Assembly (NCBI GenBank): GCA_002189035.1
Contig: NEEC01000016.1
Location: 496,001-560,000 of the forward strand
Length of the DNA: 64,000 bases
From: Utricularia gibba
Taxonomy: Eukaryota; Streptophyta; Magnoliopsida; Lamiales; Lentibulariaceae
Direction: 5' to 3'
Part shown: positions 34,940-46,612 of the stretch, piece by piece
Numbering within the stretch: the first letter of the stretch is position 1
Layout: each line of letters opens with the position of its first letter
The notes under the pieces: model-generated
Database searches by the model: none
Seen by the model: only the letters and a program-made list of their open reading frames with translations
Told to the model about the DNA's origin: nothing
Program-made: the position numbers and the translations under genes

Positions 34940-37660
34940 TCAGACTCTGTACTTCATGGTTTCCTTCTCGAAGCCAATTGTGGGGAACTGTTTAGCATAC
35001 TCTTCCACATTGTGGCGAAGTTGTTGGATTTCGGATTGGAAAGAAGGGGTGGACTGCATCGTGCTTATGAAGTCCTTCAACTTTGTTCCTGGACAAGGCA
35101 AAGGTAGCAGTGAGGGAATGAGCATTGCTTCGAGGCAATGCAGTCTGTTTTGATTTGAGTGAGCAAGGTGCTACCTTTGGTTTCGTTCTTTATCTTGATG
35201 GCTATGTTAACCGCAGCATCGAAGAACTCGGCAACCTTGACGAAATCTTCTTCCAGGAAGCCTCTGGAGGTAAGAGCAGGAGTACCTGTGAAAGACGATG
35301 GGCTCAGGTGCCATTTTGTTCTACTATTTTCGCACTTGGTACTGAGGAGTAGTAGCTCATACCCATTCTGATGCCGCCGGGAACCATGGCGGAAACGTCT
35401 CCAGGAACGGTGTTCTTGTTGGCCGCAATGTGCACTGACTCCAGCACCTTTTCCACCTTGGAACCATCGATACCCTATGCACCAAAGCTCGGTTTCGACA
35501 TTCTTTCTGTTTGAATGTTTTCAATGCAACTGAAATCAAAGATATTACCTTGGTTTTCAAGTTGACCAGAACCAAGTGATTGTCTGTTCCACCAGAGACA
35601 AGCTCATATCCCAGCCCCTTCAGAGCCTGCAGCCATATACTTGTAACATTCATTACAAGATATCCTAACTTAAAGATGGAAGTTCCTTGCAGACCAACCA
35701 ATACCTGCGCGAACTTTGAGCAGTTGCTCAGCACTTGTTCTTGGTAAGCTTTGTATTCTGGAGTCATTGCCTGCACTCACAAAACGGGAAGCATGAAGAA
35801 GGATCAGTGCAAAACTATAACTTAGCATCCTCAGAAGATTGTGTTCCAGAAGAAAATACTTGTTTCAGTGCAACAGCCAATCCGGTAATGGTGTGATTGT
35901 GTGGACCACCTTGGAGGCCAGGGAAAACAGCTTGGTTGATTTTATCTTCGAAGTCATAAAAAACCTGCATAGAAGATGGGCATGGTGGCTTAAAATAAAT
36001 CAATATTCAGAGTAGGTGTTTGAGATGCAGTGCTACCTCTTGGCCCTGCTTATTTATCTCCTTCACACCCTTCCTGAAGAAGATCATGGCGCCCCGAGGC
36101 CCCCGAAGCGACTTGTGGGTAGTGGTAGTCACCACATCTGCATAATCAAATGGTGATGGAATGACCCCAGCTGCAACTAGTCCACTAATATGAGCCATAT
36201 CTGCTAACAAAATTGCTTTCTGCTTGTTGCAGATCTGAAAAAAAGAAGGAATGCAATGTGTGTAAGCACAGGGTTCTGAATTTGAGAAATTGTGTGTCTG
36301 AATTCACCTTCCTGATGCGATCATAATCATAGAGACGTGCATATGCACTTGCACCGGCGACAATTAGTTTCGGCCTGTAGAGAACAGCATTCTTTTCCAG
36401 CTGGGAATGCAAACATATTTGTGAGGGAAGAGCATTGTAGGATGAGAGAAGCTTGAAATGGTACACATTTGCATTGAAATACCTGATCATAGTCTATGTA
36501 GCCAGTGCTTTCATTCAATCTGTATGGCATAGTCTCAAAAAATATAGACACCGCAGATATTTTCTTTGTGTCAGTCTGCACAGATTGAAGAGATCAGTGT
36601 TGCTGAAACGAGGGTGACAATAGAATCTACATGGGAATGATGATCTGACACACTGATTACCTGGTAACCATGAGATAGATGGCCTCCATGAGGAAGATCA
36701 AGAGCCATGATTCTGTCATGGGGTTTCAGTAAAGCTGTGTAAACTTGGAAGTTGGCTGGAGATCCAGATAGAGGCTGTACATTCACTGCAGCAGGAGCAA
36801 AAAAAGGGCATATGGGAACAGGAATAGCTAAAGAGAAGGATCAAAGAAGAAGCATATGGGGAAGATATCACAAGCATCAGGCAATGAGATGGTGCCATGG
36901 TAACAGGAATTGAGATGTTCAGCATCATTACCTCCCCATTTTGCAGGGTCTAACCGGAAGGCTTCTAAGGCGCGTTTTTGGCATAAGGTTTCGGCCATGT
37001 CAATGTACCTAATCCCAGATCATGGTTCAGAGGATAAACATACTGAGAGTTTTCAAGAATCCAGTACTCTGCTTACTCATTTCCTCCATAGTATCTGGCA
37101 CCCGGATATCCTTCACTGTACTTATTAGTCATCACTGAACCAACAGCTTGCATCACAGATACAGAGGTAAAATTCTCAGATGGAATGAGCTCAAGTCCCT
37201 GTGCCAAAACAAAATAAAAACGCCATGCGATGCTTTACTGCAAAGCAACTGTGTGAAAAATCAAGTAACCATCACTGACCTTCCATTGCCGAGCTTTCTC
37301 CAGCTCAATTATGTCGGCAATCTCAGGATCAACTGTCTCCAATGGAGCATTCAGCTGCTTTGGCCACTACAATTTCACCAACAAATAATGAATTTTTAAC
37401 GATCTACACCCAGTATTATTACTCCCACTCAAACATACCGAGACCCCATTCTTCTCCTTTTCGTACACAGCTTCACTGGATACGGATGACTGCACAAAAA
37501 CGCCAACATTCGTCCCGTGAGCTTGGACAGGAAATCAAGAAAAAAGAAAAGGAAAAGAGGGTAAAAATGAAGATACCATCCAATAGGGAGAACCCCCGCC
37601 GCGCTTGATGGGCTTGCCAACGGAGAGGGAAAGCCTCCGTAGAGCCATAGCCAGCGCCAT
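34940..37660 (-). CDS. SHM1: Serine hydroxymethyltransferase, mitochondrial
   Basis: Fifteen exons: 37660-37577, 37489-37439, 37366-37280, 37198-37077, 37008-36932, 36785-36661, 36575-36483, 36400-36308, 36234-36037, 35964-35860, 35770-35705, 35626-35549, 35474-35363, 35285-35175 and 35088-34940. They give 516 residues, the usual length for plant mitochondrial SHMT. The PLP enzyme interconverts serine and glycine with tetrahydrofolate and acts after glycine decarboxylase in photorespiration. The N-terminus [20 protein letters not shown] is a presequence. The PLP lysine is Lys285 in [20 protein letters not shown]. Other signatures are [20 protein letters not shown] and [10 protein letters not shown]. 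The C-terminus (KYRV) is complete. All exon phases agree and no lesion was found. Which paralogue number applies is not certain. Confidence 0.95.
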
Positions 37661-40190
37661 TTTTCTTCCTTTCTGCTTCTATCCAAGATTCATGGACATA
37701 CTATAGGGGAACAAAGCGCCAGTCTTTTAGCATCACTAGTTTTGGGTAAGATCACATTTTGGGTGGATATGGAAAATTCCCCAATATTTCTGGACGACTT
37801 CCCAGCACTAAAATTGTCCACAAACACTCAAAATTATTTTTTTCTAACCAAAAGGTGAGAATGCTATCTGTAAACACACTCTTATGACAGTACTCGGTGG
37901 TTGTCGGTACAAGAAGATGTCTGTGAAATTTGAAGATGTAACCGTTCCGAAAGCAATGTCCAGGTAACAACTAGATATGTCAACAGAAAAGCGAGCAGCT
38001 TGGGTGCTGAGATTTTCAATTAAAAAACACCATAAAGAACCCATCTGTAACAACCCAATCGATTCATGTGATGAGGCTTGCTTCGATTTATTTGGATCTT
38101 CCATGGAATCCGAAGACAACAAATCTCCGAGGTAATCACATGAAGGTGTAAATACATTTGAGTGGAACCAGCGGGGAATGCTCCATTCCAAAACCAACCT
38201 ATATTTGAAGTGACCCCCAATATAAGAACTTCTGATTATGGGAGATGGAAATCACAGGGGATGTCCCAGAGCAATGAGAGCCTCGCTTTTGCTTCTTGGG
38301 CCAACATGTTTACTGCTCCAGGATTTCCATTCGGTGCCAAAACCGATTCCTGCTTTGTTGTTATCTGTTCTTTGGCGATGCATTCTGATACGTTTCCTGC
38401 TACCGGATTTCCTTCGGTTTCTTGAATCGGAGATAGAATTTCTCAAAAACCAACCCATCCAAAGCACAAGATGCGAGCGGGTAATCGCGACCATAAAGCC
38501 ATAGGCAGTGTAAACCCGCCCTTCGTCGGAGTCGGCGGTGGAAAGAGAAGCAACCGGTGGAACTGGCATAGGAAGGCTTTCGCCAATCATCACTGAACAC
38601 GTGGTAGCAGACAGCTGGAGATGCCAAGGAATTCTTGTTTTTTTCTATTTATAGGAACATATAATTAAAGGTTCTTACTTTAATCAGTATAGTCCAAAAA
38701 TGTTATTATTACACTCAAGTATAGGAACATATTCATGGATTACTAATTAGGGTAATTCGGATACCTAATCATCTAAAATATTAGACATACCAATTCCATT
38801 TTCGATACTGAAATATTAGGTTCATGCAAATATTGTTGGGAAATAATCGAAGATAATAACTCTTTTCGATAAATTTGAAATACGAAAAACATCATTTTAT
38901 AGAATATATTATTTAATTAAATAAATATATAAATACACAATCTATTAAATCAAAAAATTAAGGAAACAAAAGCAAAGATTAAAGCACTGGTTACCTATAG
39001 AAATTGGGATTTAAACAGTTGGTATATTAGATAAAAAAATGATCACATGAACACTGACTTTTACCTTATCAAATATTTCATAAAAAATTTATAAATTAAT
39101 ATATATTTGAATAGATTTTGGTATTCGATATTTATCCAAATTTCAAAGTATAATATCGAACCGTTATAAATTTAAATACTAGAATACTTTAATAATATAA
39201 ATTAGATATGAGAACTATTTTGTTTACATAATTTTATGATGTTATTCAGTTTAATTTTTAAACATTTTAATCTTTAAATTTTATATAAGAAAATCAAAAT
39301 TTTAGATTCTGTTATTAATTTTATAAATTATTGAATTTATGAATAATAGATTAATTAGAAAAAATATAATATTTAATTTTAAAAATATATTTATATAATA
39401 AATGAAAGTATACAATAATTTAGTATATTACAATTTATAATATAATTTATTTTAATAAATATTGTAATATAAATTTGTGAAAATTGTAAAAATAAATCAA
39501 TATAAAGAATTCAAATACCAAGTTTTATAATTACAAAAAAAACATACTAAGTTGTTAAAACTGTTCAAGAAATGTTCAAACGGTTTTTTCAAACTTTTAG
39601 ACTATGAATCGATTCTTAACATCGTGAATCAATTATGGTTTCACATTCAATAAAATTTTATAATAATACTTTTTGAATTCGTATATGAAGTTCGAAGAAT
39701 CAAAATTCCTTATTAGAGTTATATCATAATTTTTGGAGTTCTACAAGGATAAGATTATATAGGAAAAAGTATAGAAGTTGTAGATAATATTTACAACGAT
39801 ATACTATTAAAATGATATTAAGAATCAAAATATATTAGTTTTAATAACATGAGAGATTAAATATGTAATTTCATAAATTAAGGAGCAAAATGTTCACAAA
39901 AAATGTAAATTGAAAAACTTATGATGCAATTTTGAAACTTATTATTAGACTTTTTCATACTATTGTAATTTGGAGTGTTACCCTCAAACTCAACCCATAT
40001 AAATTTATATAATTTTATAATTATAAAACTAATTATATTAATATAATTTTAAAATTAATTAGAAATACTCATTTAAAATATAACACACCCATGGTATTGG
40101 AGTTACCCTCCTCATTACCAGCTATTTTTTTTGTAAACATTGGATGCATCAGTTTGAAAACAACACAAGGATGCAAATGAGATGATTCAG
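37661..40190. other. SHMT upstream region and AT-rich intergenic
   Basis: 37661-38640 is GC-balanced and holds the SHMT promoter. It also holds unassigned open frames, the longest at 38252-38593 on the minus strand (listed separately). From 38640 to 40130 the sequence is strongly AT-rich with no supported gene. Confidence 0.45.
38252..38593 (-). CDS. Unrecognised 113-codon open frame
   Basis: A single-exon frame starts MMIGESLPMPVPPVAS and ends ALIALGHPL. It has one hydrophobic patch (YGFMVAITRSHLVLWMGWFL) followed by a basic stretch (DSRNRRKSGSRKRIRMHRQR), so it could encode a small membrane-associated protein. The local base composition is richer in GC than the flanks, which is why it is listed. 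No family is recognised, other frames in the same stretch are almost as long, and it may be non-coding upstream sequence of SHMT. Confidence 0.2.
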   Translation of the reverse strand: MMIGESLPMPVPPVASLSTADSDEGRVYTAYGFMVAITRSHLVLWMGWFLRNSISDSRNRRKSGSRKRIRMHRQRTDNNKAGIGFGTEWKSWSSKHVGPRSKSEALIALGHPL

Positions 40191-40533
40191 GTTTGAATCA
40201 GATTGATCCTTCCCAAATTCCATTTGGATTCGTGTAGTTGTCTTCAGCTCGGTATACGAATTTGCGTACAGCCCCCGGCGATGCCACACGCGTATCGTTC
40301 ATGTCCCTGTCGGAGAATGCCTCCCCCAGCTCCGTCAAGGTCCCCCACCGGAACAAAGCATGGACTGCAAAAGTGCACGTATGCTCCAAAACAAATGCAG
40401 TTGGGAATATTAATTGCTCGCTACGATTTCGATGACAAGTTGCGCAAATTCGAAAGGGAAAGCATTAAAAACCCATACAGTTCCCACTGGTTTTTATACT
40501 CCCTCGCCGGACAGGCCATTCTCGTTCGGGCAA

Positions 40534-41319
40534 ATGGCGCAGGAGGTACGAGGATTGAGGAAAGGGGCGTGGACGAGGGAAGAGGACGCCCTCTTGAGGA
40601 AATGTATACAGATGTACGGGGAAGGGAAGTGGCACCTGGTTCCTCATAGAGCTGGTATTCATGGCTTCCTGCTTTGGGCATACTTTGTCCTGTTCCTGTT
40701 TCGTGTCTGAGACACAAGTTTTTACAGGGTTGAGTCGGTGCAGGAAAAGCTGCAGGCTGAGATGGCTGAATTACCTCCGCCCGGACATAAACCGGAGCTG
40801 CTTCACTGAGGATGAAGTCGACCTTCTCCTCCGCCTCCACAAGCTTCTTGGCAACAGGTCAGTGTCTAAATCTGGTGTGGTTCAGTAACAGTTCAATGCT
40901 GGAATAACCGTTTCTAAACGATCAGATGGTCGCTGATCGCCGGTAGACTGCCGGGGAGGACGGCGAACGACGTGAAGAACTTCTGGAACTCACACGTGCA
41001 GAAGAAAATGTCGACGGGAGGCGTCTTCAAAATGTCCGCCGCTAGGAAACAGAAACCTATTGTGATAAGACCTCGCCCTCTCCGGTTGTCCCGTAGAGAG
41101 GAGCCTCCTAAAGAAAACCCGACGGAAAAGGAAGCGAAGATCCTGGCGACGCCCCCGAGGGAAGAAGAGGATCCCGAGTGTTTCAATTGGTGGAGCAAGT
41201 TGCTGGAAATGGCGGAGAACGGAGACGGGGACCAGCTTCACGGCTACACAGAAACTCCGGCGGACATGTCGACGGAGATGGATCTCGGGTTCTTTTCCTC
41301 CATGTTTGAAGACATTTGA
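40534..41319 (+). CDS. R2R3-MYB transcription factor, subgroup 6 (anthocyanin type)
   Basis: Three exons, 40534-40654, 40728-40857 and 40926-41319, give 214 residues. R2 (about 8-58) starts [14 protein letters not shown] and R3 (about 60-110) ends [12 protein letters not shown]. The R3 bHLH-binding signature D/E-L-x2-R/K-x3-L-x6-L-x3-R is present as [20 protein letters not shown]. The ANDV tetrad after RT is diagnostic for the PAP/AN2 clade, which activates anthocyanin genes with TT8-type bHLH and TTG1. The C-terminal motif reads [13 protein letters not shown], a variant of the subgroup-6 KPRPR-x-F motif. Exon boundaries are the canonical R2R3 positions. A paralogue lies 4.5 kb downstream. 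An upstream in-frame ATG at 40414 is less likely, since family members begin a few residues before RKGAW. Confidence 0.9.
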
Positions 41320-42739
41320 GATCAACGTATACATGTATGTCGGCATAGTGCTACAGTACAGGGTTGTGAAGTCAAAGGCATGCAGGGGAAAAATACATGT
41401 ATTTTTTTGGGGGTTGGTGATGAAAAAAACAACCATACATATTTCAATTATATCCTAATAAATTGAAAATTTTATAAATAATAATTATAAAAAATTTATA
41501 TATCTCCAAATTATAATTTTTCAAAATTATTTCTGGAAAAATGTGTCGACAAATTATTACAGTTTGTGACAAGTGTTGATATGCATTCAATTTGAAGGTA
41601 GATGGTTAGAGAAATGTGAATTCATAAACTGTCGAAAATATAAGAAATATTTCGTGTAAATGTAGATTATTTTGAGTTATGTAATTAAAAAAATATAGAT
41701 TGTGATTAAAATTTGAGCCAATAACAATTGTGAAATTAGCCTTAAATATCATTGTTTTATATGTATTTAATTAGTATTTATTGTATTCCTTATTTTCTTT
41801 TAAAAAAGATTAATGATTCAATATGCTAGTGATAATTCTCATCAAGCCTTAAAATGAAGTTAATTTCTAATAATATATCTTATTAGCACATTATAAGCGC
41901 TCTTCTTCATATTAGATCATGATTTCATGTTTTATTTAGAAATAGTGTTATGATGCGAATTGAATTTATAAATTTTATTTGATATGATAATTTTATACAA
42001 AACAATATCTAAAATCCTCACTCATCAAAATGAAGGACTACTTTATCTTAAATAATACACAATAATAATCAATTTGGTAAAAAGTAATATTTAGTAGTAT
42101 GGATGATACACTTAGAAAATATTTAATTTTTTAATCATTATAAAACATACATCCATTTCCCAAATTAATTTACTTAATTGCAGTATGAGTTTTTAAAAAA
42201 AAGATAACATATTCTTTTTTATTTTTAAAAAAATAATTATCAGTTTTCCCAATTGCTTGATTGATTCTCATTATTATAAATTTGATTATTTTATCTCTAA
42301 AAATATTAAATCAATCAAAAGTTGAAATATTAGTAAGGAAAAACAAAACTCAATAATAATTAAAATACATACTTTAAAAAATAAAAAGTAGTATTTAAAT
42401 ATGTTTAATCCTTTCTTTTATTTATTTATAAGTTCGAATTTAAATTCAGGTTAAACTCCTGATTTTAAAACAATGATTTCGACATAATGGAAGTTTTTTC
42501 AACATCAACATTTCATATTCTATGGTATTTGTTCAACGGCTAGTTGAAGATTTGGTATGCATATACTTTTAAATATAAATATTGTAAATGACTTGTTCAA
42601 AGAAAGTGTATTCGTTGATAATTCATTCTATTTTTAGTAGAAAAGGGATTTTTGAGTTCTAAGAAGAAACATTTCAAATCCATGCAAAAATTCACAGCCA
42701 TCGCCACATTTGTGTCTTCCTCCATAATCGCCGTCGCGA
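41320..42739. other. AT-rich intergenic
   Basis: Very AT-rich from about 41430 to 42640, with no coding frame. The last 100 bases are the leader of the MIZ1-like gene. Confidence 0.5.
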
Positions 42740-43557
42740 GTGGTTTCCAATGGTCGCAGTCCTCCTCCCGTTGCTCCTCCGGTGATGGGAGAACCCGCAG
42801 AGCCCTCCACGCCGCCGCCTCCTCCTCCGCCGCCGCCCGGGTTCACGCTTGTTCGGCCTTCCAGCAAGAAGAAATACCGACCCACAAAAGTATTCCGCAT
42901 CTTCCGTAACGTATTCCGGTCATTCCCGATCATAACCCCGGCTTGCAAACTGCCTTCCCTCCCCGGCGGCCATATCCCGGAGATCAAGGCCTCCGGTGGT
43001 GGGCGTGTCACCGGAACCCTCTTCGGGTAGGCGTCTTTGATTTATTTCATCGTGTGTTTAGATTGTAGAAGGAGAGCAGTGATCACAACCGCAGGTATCG
43101 AAAGGGGCGTGTTAGTCTCTCCATCCAGGAAACCTCGAGGACGCTTCCGACGGCGGTGGTGGAGCTCGCGATCCAGACGCAGGCCCTGAAGAAGGAGATG
43201 AGTCTGGGGATGGTGAGGATCGCGCTGGAATGCGAGAAAAAAGCCGACAAGGAAAAAATGGAGCTCCTAGAAGAGCCCTTGTGGACGATGTTTTGCAACG
43301 GAAAGAAGATTGGGTACGCCGTTAAGAGAGAGGAGACGGAGGAGGATCTCCGTGTGATGGAGCTGCTGAAGGCGGTGTCGATGGGCGCCGGCGTGATACC
43401 GCCGTCCACCCCCACGGAGGGCCCCGACGGCGAGCTTGCTTACATGAGGGCCCATTTCGATCGGGTTGTTGGGTCAAAGGACTCCGAGACTCTTTACATG
43501 TTGAGCCCAGATGGAAACTCTGGCCCAGAGCTAAGCATTTTCTTCGTCAGGGTATAA
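42740..43557 (+). CDS. MIZU-KUSSEI1-like (DUF617) protein
   Basis: Exons 42740-43026 and 43095-43557 give 249 residues. The DUF617 domain covers about residues 75-249, with SLPGGHIPEI, ASGGGRVTGTLFGYRKGRVS, VELAIQTQALKKEMSLGMVR, LLEEPLWTMFCNGKKIGYAV and the closing MLSPDGNSGPELSIFFVRV. MIZ1 acts at the ER membrane of root cells and is needed for hydrotropism; other family members are poorly characterised. The N-terminus has a run of nine prolines followed by GFTLV. The 68-base intron is at the short end for plants and falls in the conserved GT-x-FG-x-R segment; reading through it would hit TAG at once, so it must be spliced. An ATG at 42683 is in another frame. Confidence 0.85.
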
Positions 43558-44610
43558 CCGTCATTGTACATTTTATGTAATTTAATTATTTTTCTCATGC
43601 CTTCTATTTTAACTCCACGATGGGCTTGTTCTATTTTACACTTTTTTTGAAATGATTCTTTTTGAAAACCCTAATCTTTAGCTCTTTTTAATAAAATTAT
43701 AAATTCATAATTTATGATTATTTTCATAAATTATTATATTTCTTGAATTTCTATAAATTTATATTGATGATTTTTGGTTTCTAGAAGATAAGATTATGAT
43801 AAAAAAAAAACATAAAATTTGTGTTCTTGATGCTATCTTGTGCATTGGCTTGGGATCATTTGAACCTGAGGTAGGTGCCTTGAGTTAGGAATGTTTTCAT
43901 GCACCATTCACTTTCAACATGATATCTTTCAAATCGTGATAATTCATAGTAATCACAACATATCGTTTCAAATCTAGACATCTATATGGATTAACCTGAG
44001 ATTGATCGTACCTATGACTCATATCCATAAAAAAATGGGTATAAATCGTATCAATATTTGATGGGTACACATATGATTCATGGGCCAAAATGAGTTGGGT
44101 TTGCAGATAGATCCATTAAAAAATAATGATGTAAGTTTCAAGCACTATAAATTCTCATTTCCTGTATTTTTATAAATTTTACTTATATTTTTTTAAAAAA
44201 TATATTTTAATACACGGGCTGACTGGAATCCAAATTTGAACCCATGGAGGATCCGTATCCAACGGGTCATGTGCAACATGGACTATACGGGTGCCCGTTA
44301 CTGTGCCCAGGTATGCCCGTACGCGTGCCCAACGATGGAATCACAGGTGGTGCTCCCTATGCCCCTAACCTGCACAAGAAATGTGGTCCTACTGTTATAA
44401 TGCAAGTGGGCCCCAATGAGAATAACTTCAGTGGGCCCAGACGATGAAAAATACGGACATAAACCACCTTTCCCTTTCTTTTTCCTTTTTTTATTTGAGT
44501 TTTAAAAAATAAAACTAAATAAATGTGTTGATATTGGGAAAGATGATTGTCCTTCTTCCTCGTCAGCATTCCTTGTTTAGCCGCTTTCCCAGTTTTGTAT
44601 GAGTTTTTTA
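43558..44610. other. Intergenic, no gene seen
   Basis: Mostly AT-rich with a GC-richer patch at 44215-44450. That patch encodes nothing recognisable and may be remnant repeat sequence. Confidence 0.4.
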
Positions 44611-45005
44611 GGCCGTGTTTGGTTAGTTATTATATTAAATGGGAGTTTAATTTATTTGAATTTTTTGAATTAATATCTCTGAATTTTTAACTCTCTTAAA
44701 CATTTGTTTTGTAATATGTAAAATAGAATCAATTCAAAATTATATGAATATGATTAGTTTTTCTAATTAAAAACTGTTGTGTGGAATAGTATACTATTAT
44801 AGGATAAAATTTACTAAAATAAAAATATATATTCTAAATTTTAATATATTATTTAATTATTAAAAAATCAATAATTTTAAAATCAATCATATAATAATGA
44901 AATATTAAAATTTTCAAAAAATATACACACTAAATTCAATCCTACTGTATGCAAATAACATTATTATGAATGACTAAAAATAAGTTTTTTCTTCCAAACA
45001 CAGCT
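44611..45005. mobile_element. Putative non-autonomous TIR element (MITE-like)
   Basis: The left end reads GGCCGTGTTTGGTTAG and the right end, on the other strand, reads AGCTGTGTTTGGAAG. These are imperfect terminal inverted repeats about 395 bases apart enclosing AT-rich non-coding sequence. The GTGTTTGG terminus is common among plant MITEs. No clean target-site duplication was identified, so the boundaries are approximate. Confidence 0.4.
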
Positions 45006-45771
45006 GGGTTTCTGCATCCATTCAATTGTGTATTGCATTGCTTCTCTCTGCGGCTGCCGGGAAACACATCCCCAACCCCCGGTTTCAGCAATTTGCTTGT
45101 ACGTTCCTGAAGGCTGAATGCCCTTGAGTGGGGGAAAACGATAAGATTTGCAAGAAAGCTGTGGCTCTTTGTCGATTGTGTCTCTGATAGACTTACTCAG
45201 TGGGTTCCCACATGAATAGCAGTGCTGTGAATCTGGCTCACCGGAAACGGGGCCCCGGCGCTCCGTAAACCAGACGTTGATGATATTCTCTTGCCCCCAT
45301 TCCGCTGGCGCGCTTTGCCTCCAAGTGTGGGTGGGTGTTACTGTACTAAAAATGAAAAGACTGAGCTCAAATTCAGCTATGTGAAAAATTCTGGTACATG
45401 GATGAATTTGACTATCCGCCATGAATTTCTTGTGGGGCGTCGTGTCTTCCTACGGCTGTTTCTAGAGCTACAGATGTGTGAATTGGTGTTTTGACACGCT
45501 GCGTTGGTATTGGCCGTGCAAAAAGTTACGGGTTTTCTTTTTACCACGTGATTCCATTTTGGTGTTCGCCATGTCCTAATGTGTGTCACTGATCGAACCT
45601 ATTTAGAAGGGGGACAGCAGAAGAAGGTACGTATTTTGCTGAATCTACTACTGGTACAAAAGGAGCCTTTTCCCCTCTGTGCCATGTTCGTCTCAGATGC
45701 TGCTGAATAAGGATATATTTATAAATGCCCACCCTGCATTTCTTTTCTCATATCCTTCCTTGGCTGAAGGA
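45006..45771. other. MYB upstream region with an unassigned minus-strand frame
   Basis: A 152-codon frame on the minus strand (45422-44964) runs into the TIR element and matches no family I recognise; it is regarded as chance. The rest is promoter and leader of the second MYB gene. Confidence 0.35.
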
Positions 45772-46612
45772 ATGGAGGATAAGCTGCCAGCGCTGGGTGT
45801 GCGGAAAGGGGCTTGGAGCAAAGCGGAAGATGAACTTCTGAGGAAATCTATCGATACTTATGGAGAAGGAAAATGGCACCTGGTCCCGTTTAGAGCAGGC
45901 AAGCGCGCTGCTCAGATTCTTTCTTGTCTGTAATCTCTTCTTCTTCGTGGTTTCTGGAGGTGTTCTTTTGGTGTGTAGGATTGAACCGGTGCCGGAAGAG
46001 CTGTAGGCTTCGGTGGCTGAATTATCTCCGCCCTGAACTGAACAGAAATCCTTTCTCGGAAGATGAAGTTGATCTTCTTATCCGGCTACATAAACTCCTA
46101 GGCAACAAGTAACTCTCTCGTTGCACTACGTTTCCATCTGATTTTCACAAGAAGAAATCAGTTTAGCAACGCATTATTGATTCAGATGGACTCTGATCGC
46201 CGGCAGACTTCCGGGGAGAACTGCTAACGACGTGAAGAACCTCTGGAATTCACACGTGAAGAAGAAGGTCACCGCCCCATCTGACTCCACTCACAAGAAT
46301 GTCGGTGCCGCCGCCGACACTAAAACACCCCAAACAATAATCCTTCACAGACCCAAACCAATCCGTCTTTACCCACGCACTTCTTCCCATAAAGCAACGG
46401 CTGGAAAAACCAGGTTTGCTCCCTTGAGCCCCGTTGACACCCCACCGTCGCCGTCATTTGGATACATGTTCGACGACAGAGCGGGCCGAACCCTAAACTT
46501 CCCAGTGCCTTCCGGCGAGTTGTTTGCGGAGCCTCCAGATGCAACCGCCATCCCGAAGTTGATGGCCGTTGACGATCTCGATTTTCTGCATCAACTGTTT
46601 GAAGCCTCCTGA
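45772..46612 (+). CDS. R2R3-MYB transcription factor, subgroup 6, with GC-AG intron
   Basis: Three exons, 45772-45898, 45979-46108 and 46186-46612, give 227 residues. R2 begins [15 protein letters not shown]3 contains [20 protein letters not shown], the bHLH-interaction signature, and [12 protein letters not shown] with the anthocyanin-clade ANDV. The C-terminal region has [14 protein letters not shown], a diverged subgroup-6 motif, and ends [13 protein letters not shown], an acidic/hydrophobic tail like that of the upstream paralogue ([13 protein letters not shown]). Exon 2 is 130 bases in both genes. The first intron has a GC donor (AGCAG|GCAAGC) at the site where the paralogue uses GT. The two genes are tandem paralogues with quite different C-terminal regions, so the duplication is not recent. 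Confidence 0.9.

Noticed and set aside
40198-40389. 63-codon minus-strand frame upstream of the first MYB gene
   Set aside because: Composition is protein-like but no family is recognised and it is short; it is more likely promoter sequence of the MYB gene.
44964-45422. 152-codon minus-strand frame between the two MYB genes
   Set aside because: It has no recognisable domain and its end runs into the TIR element; treated as chance.
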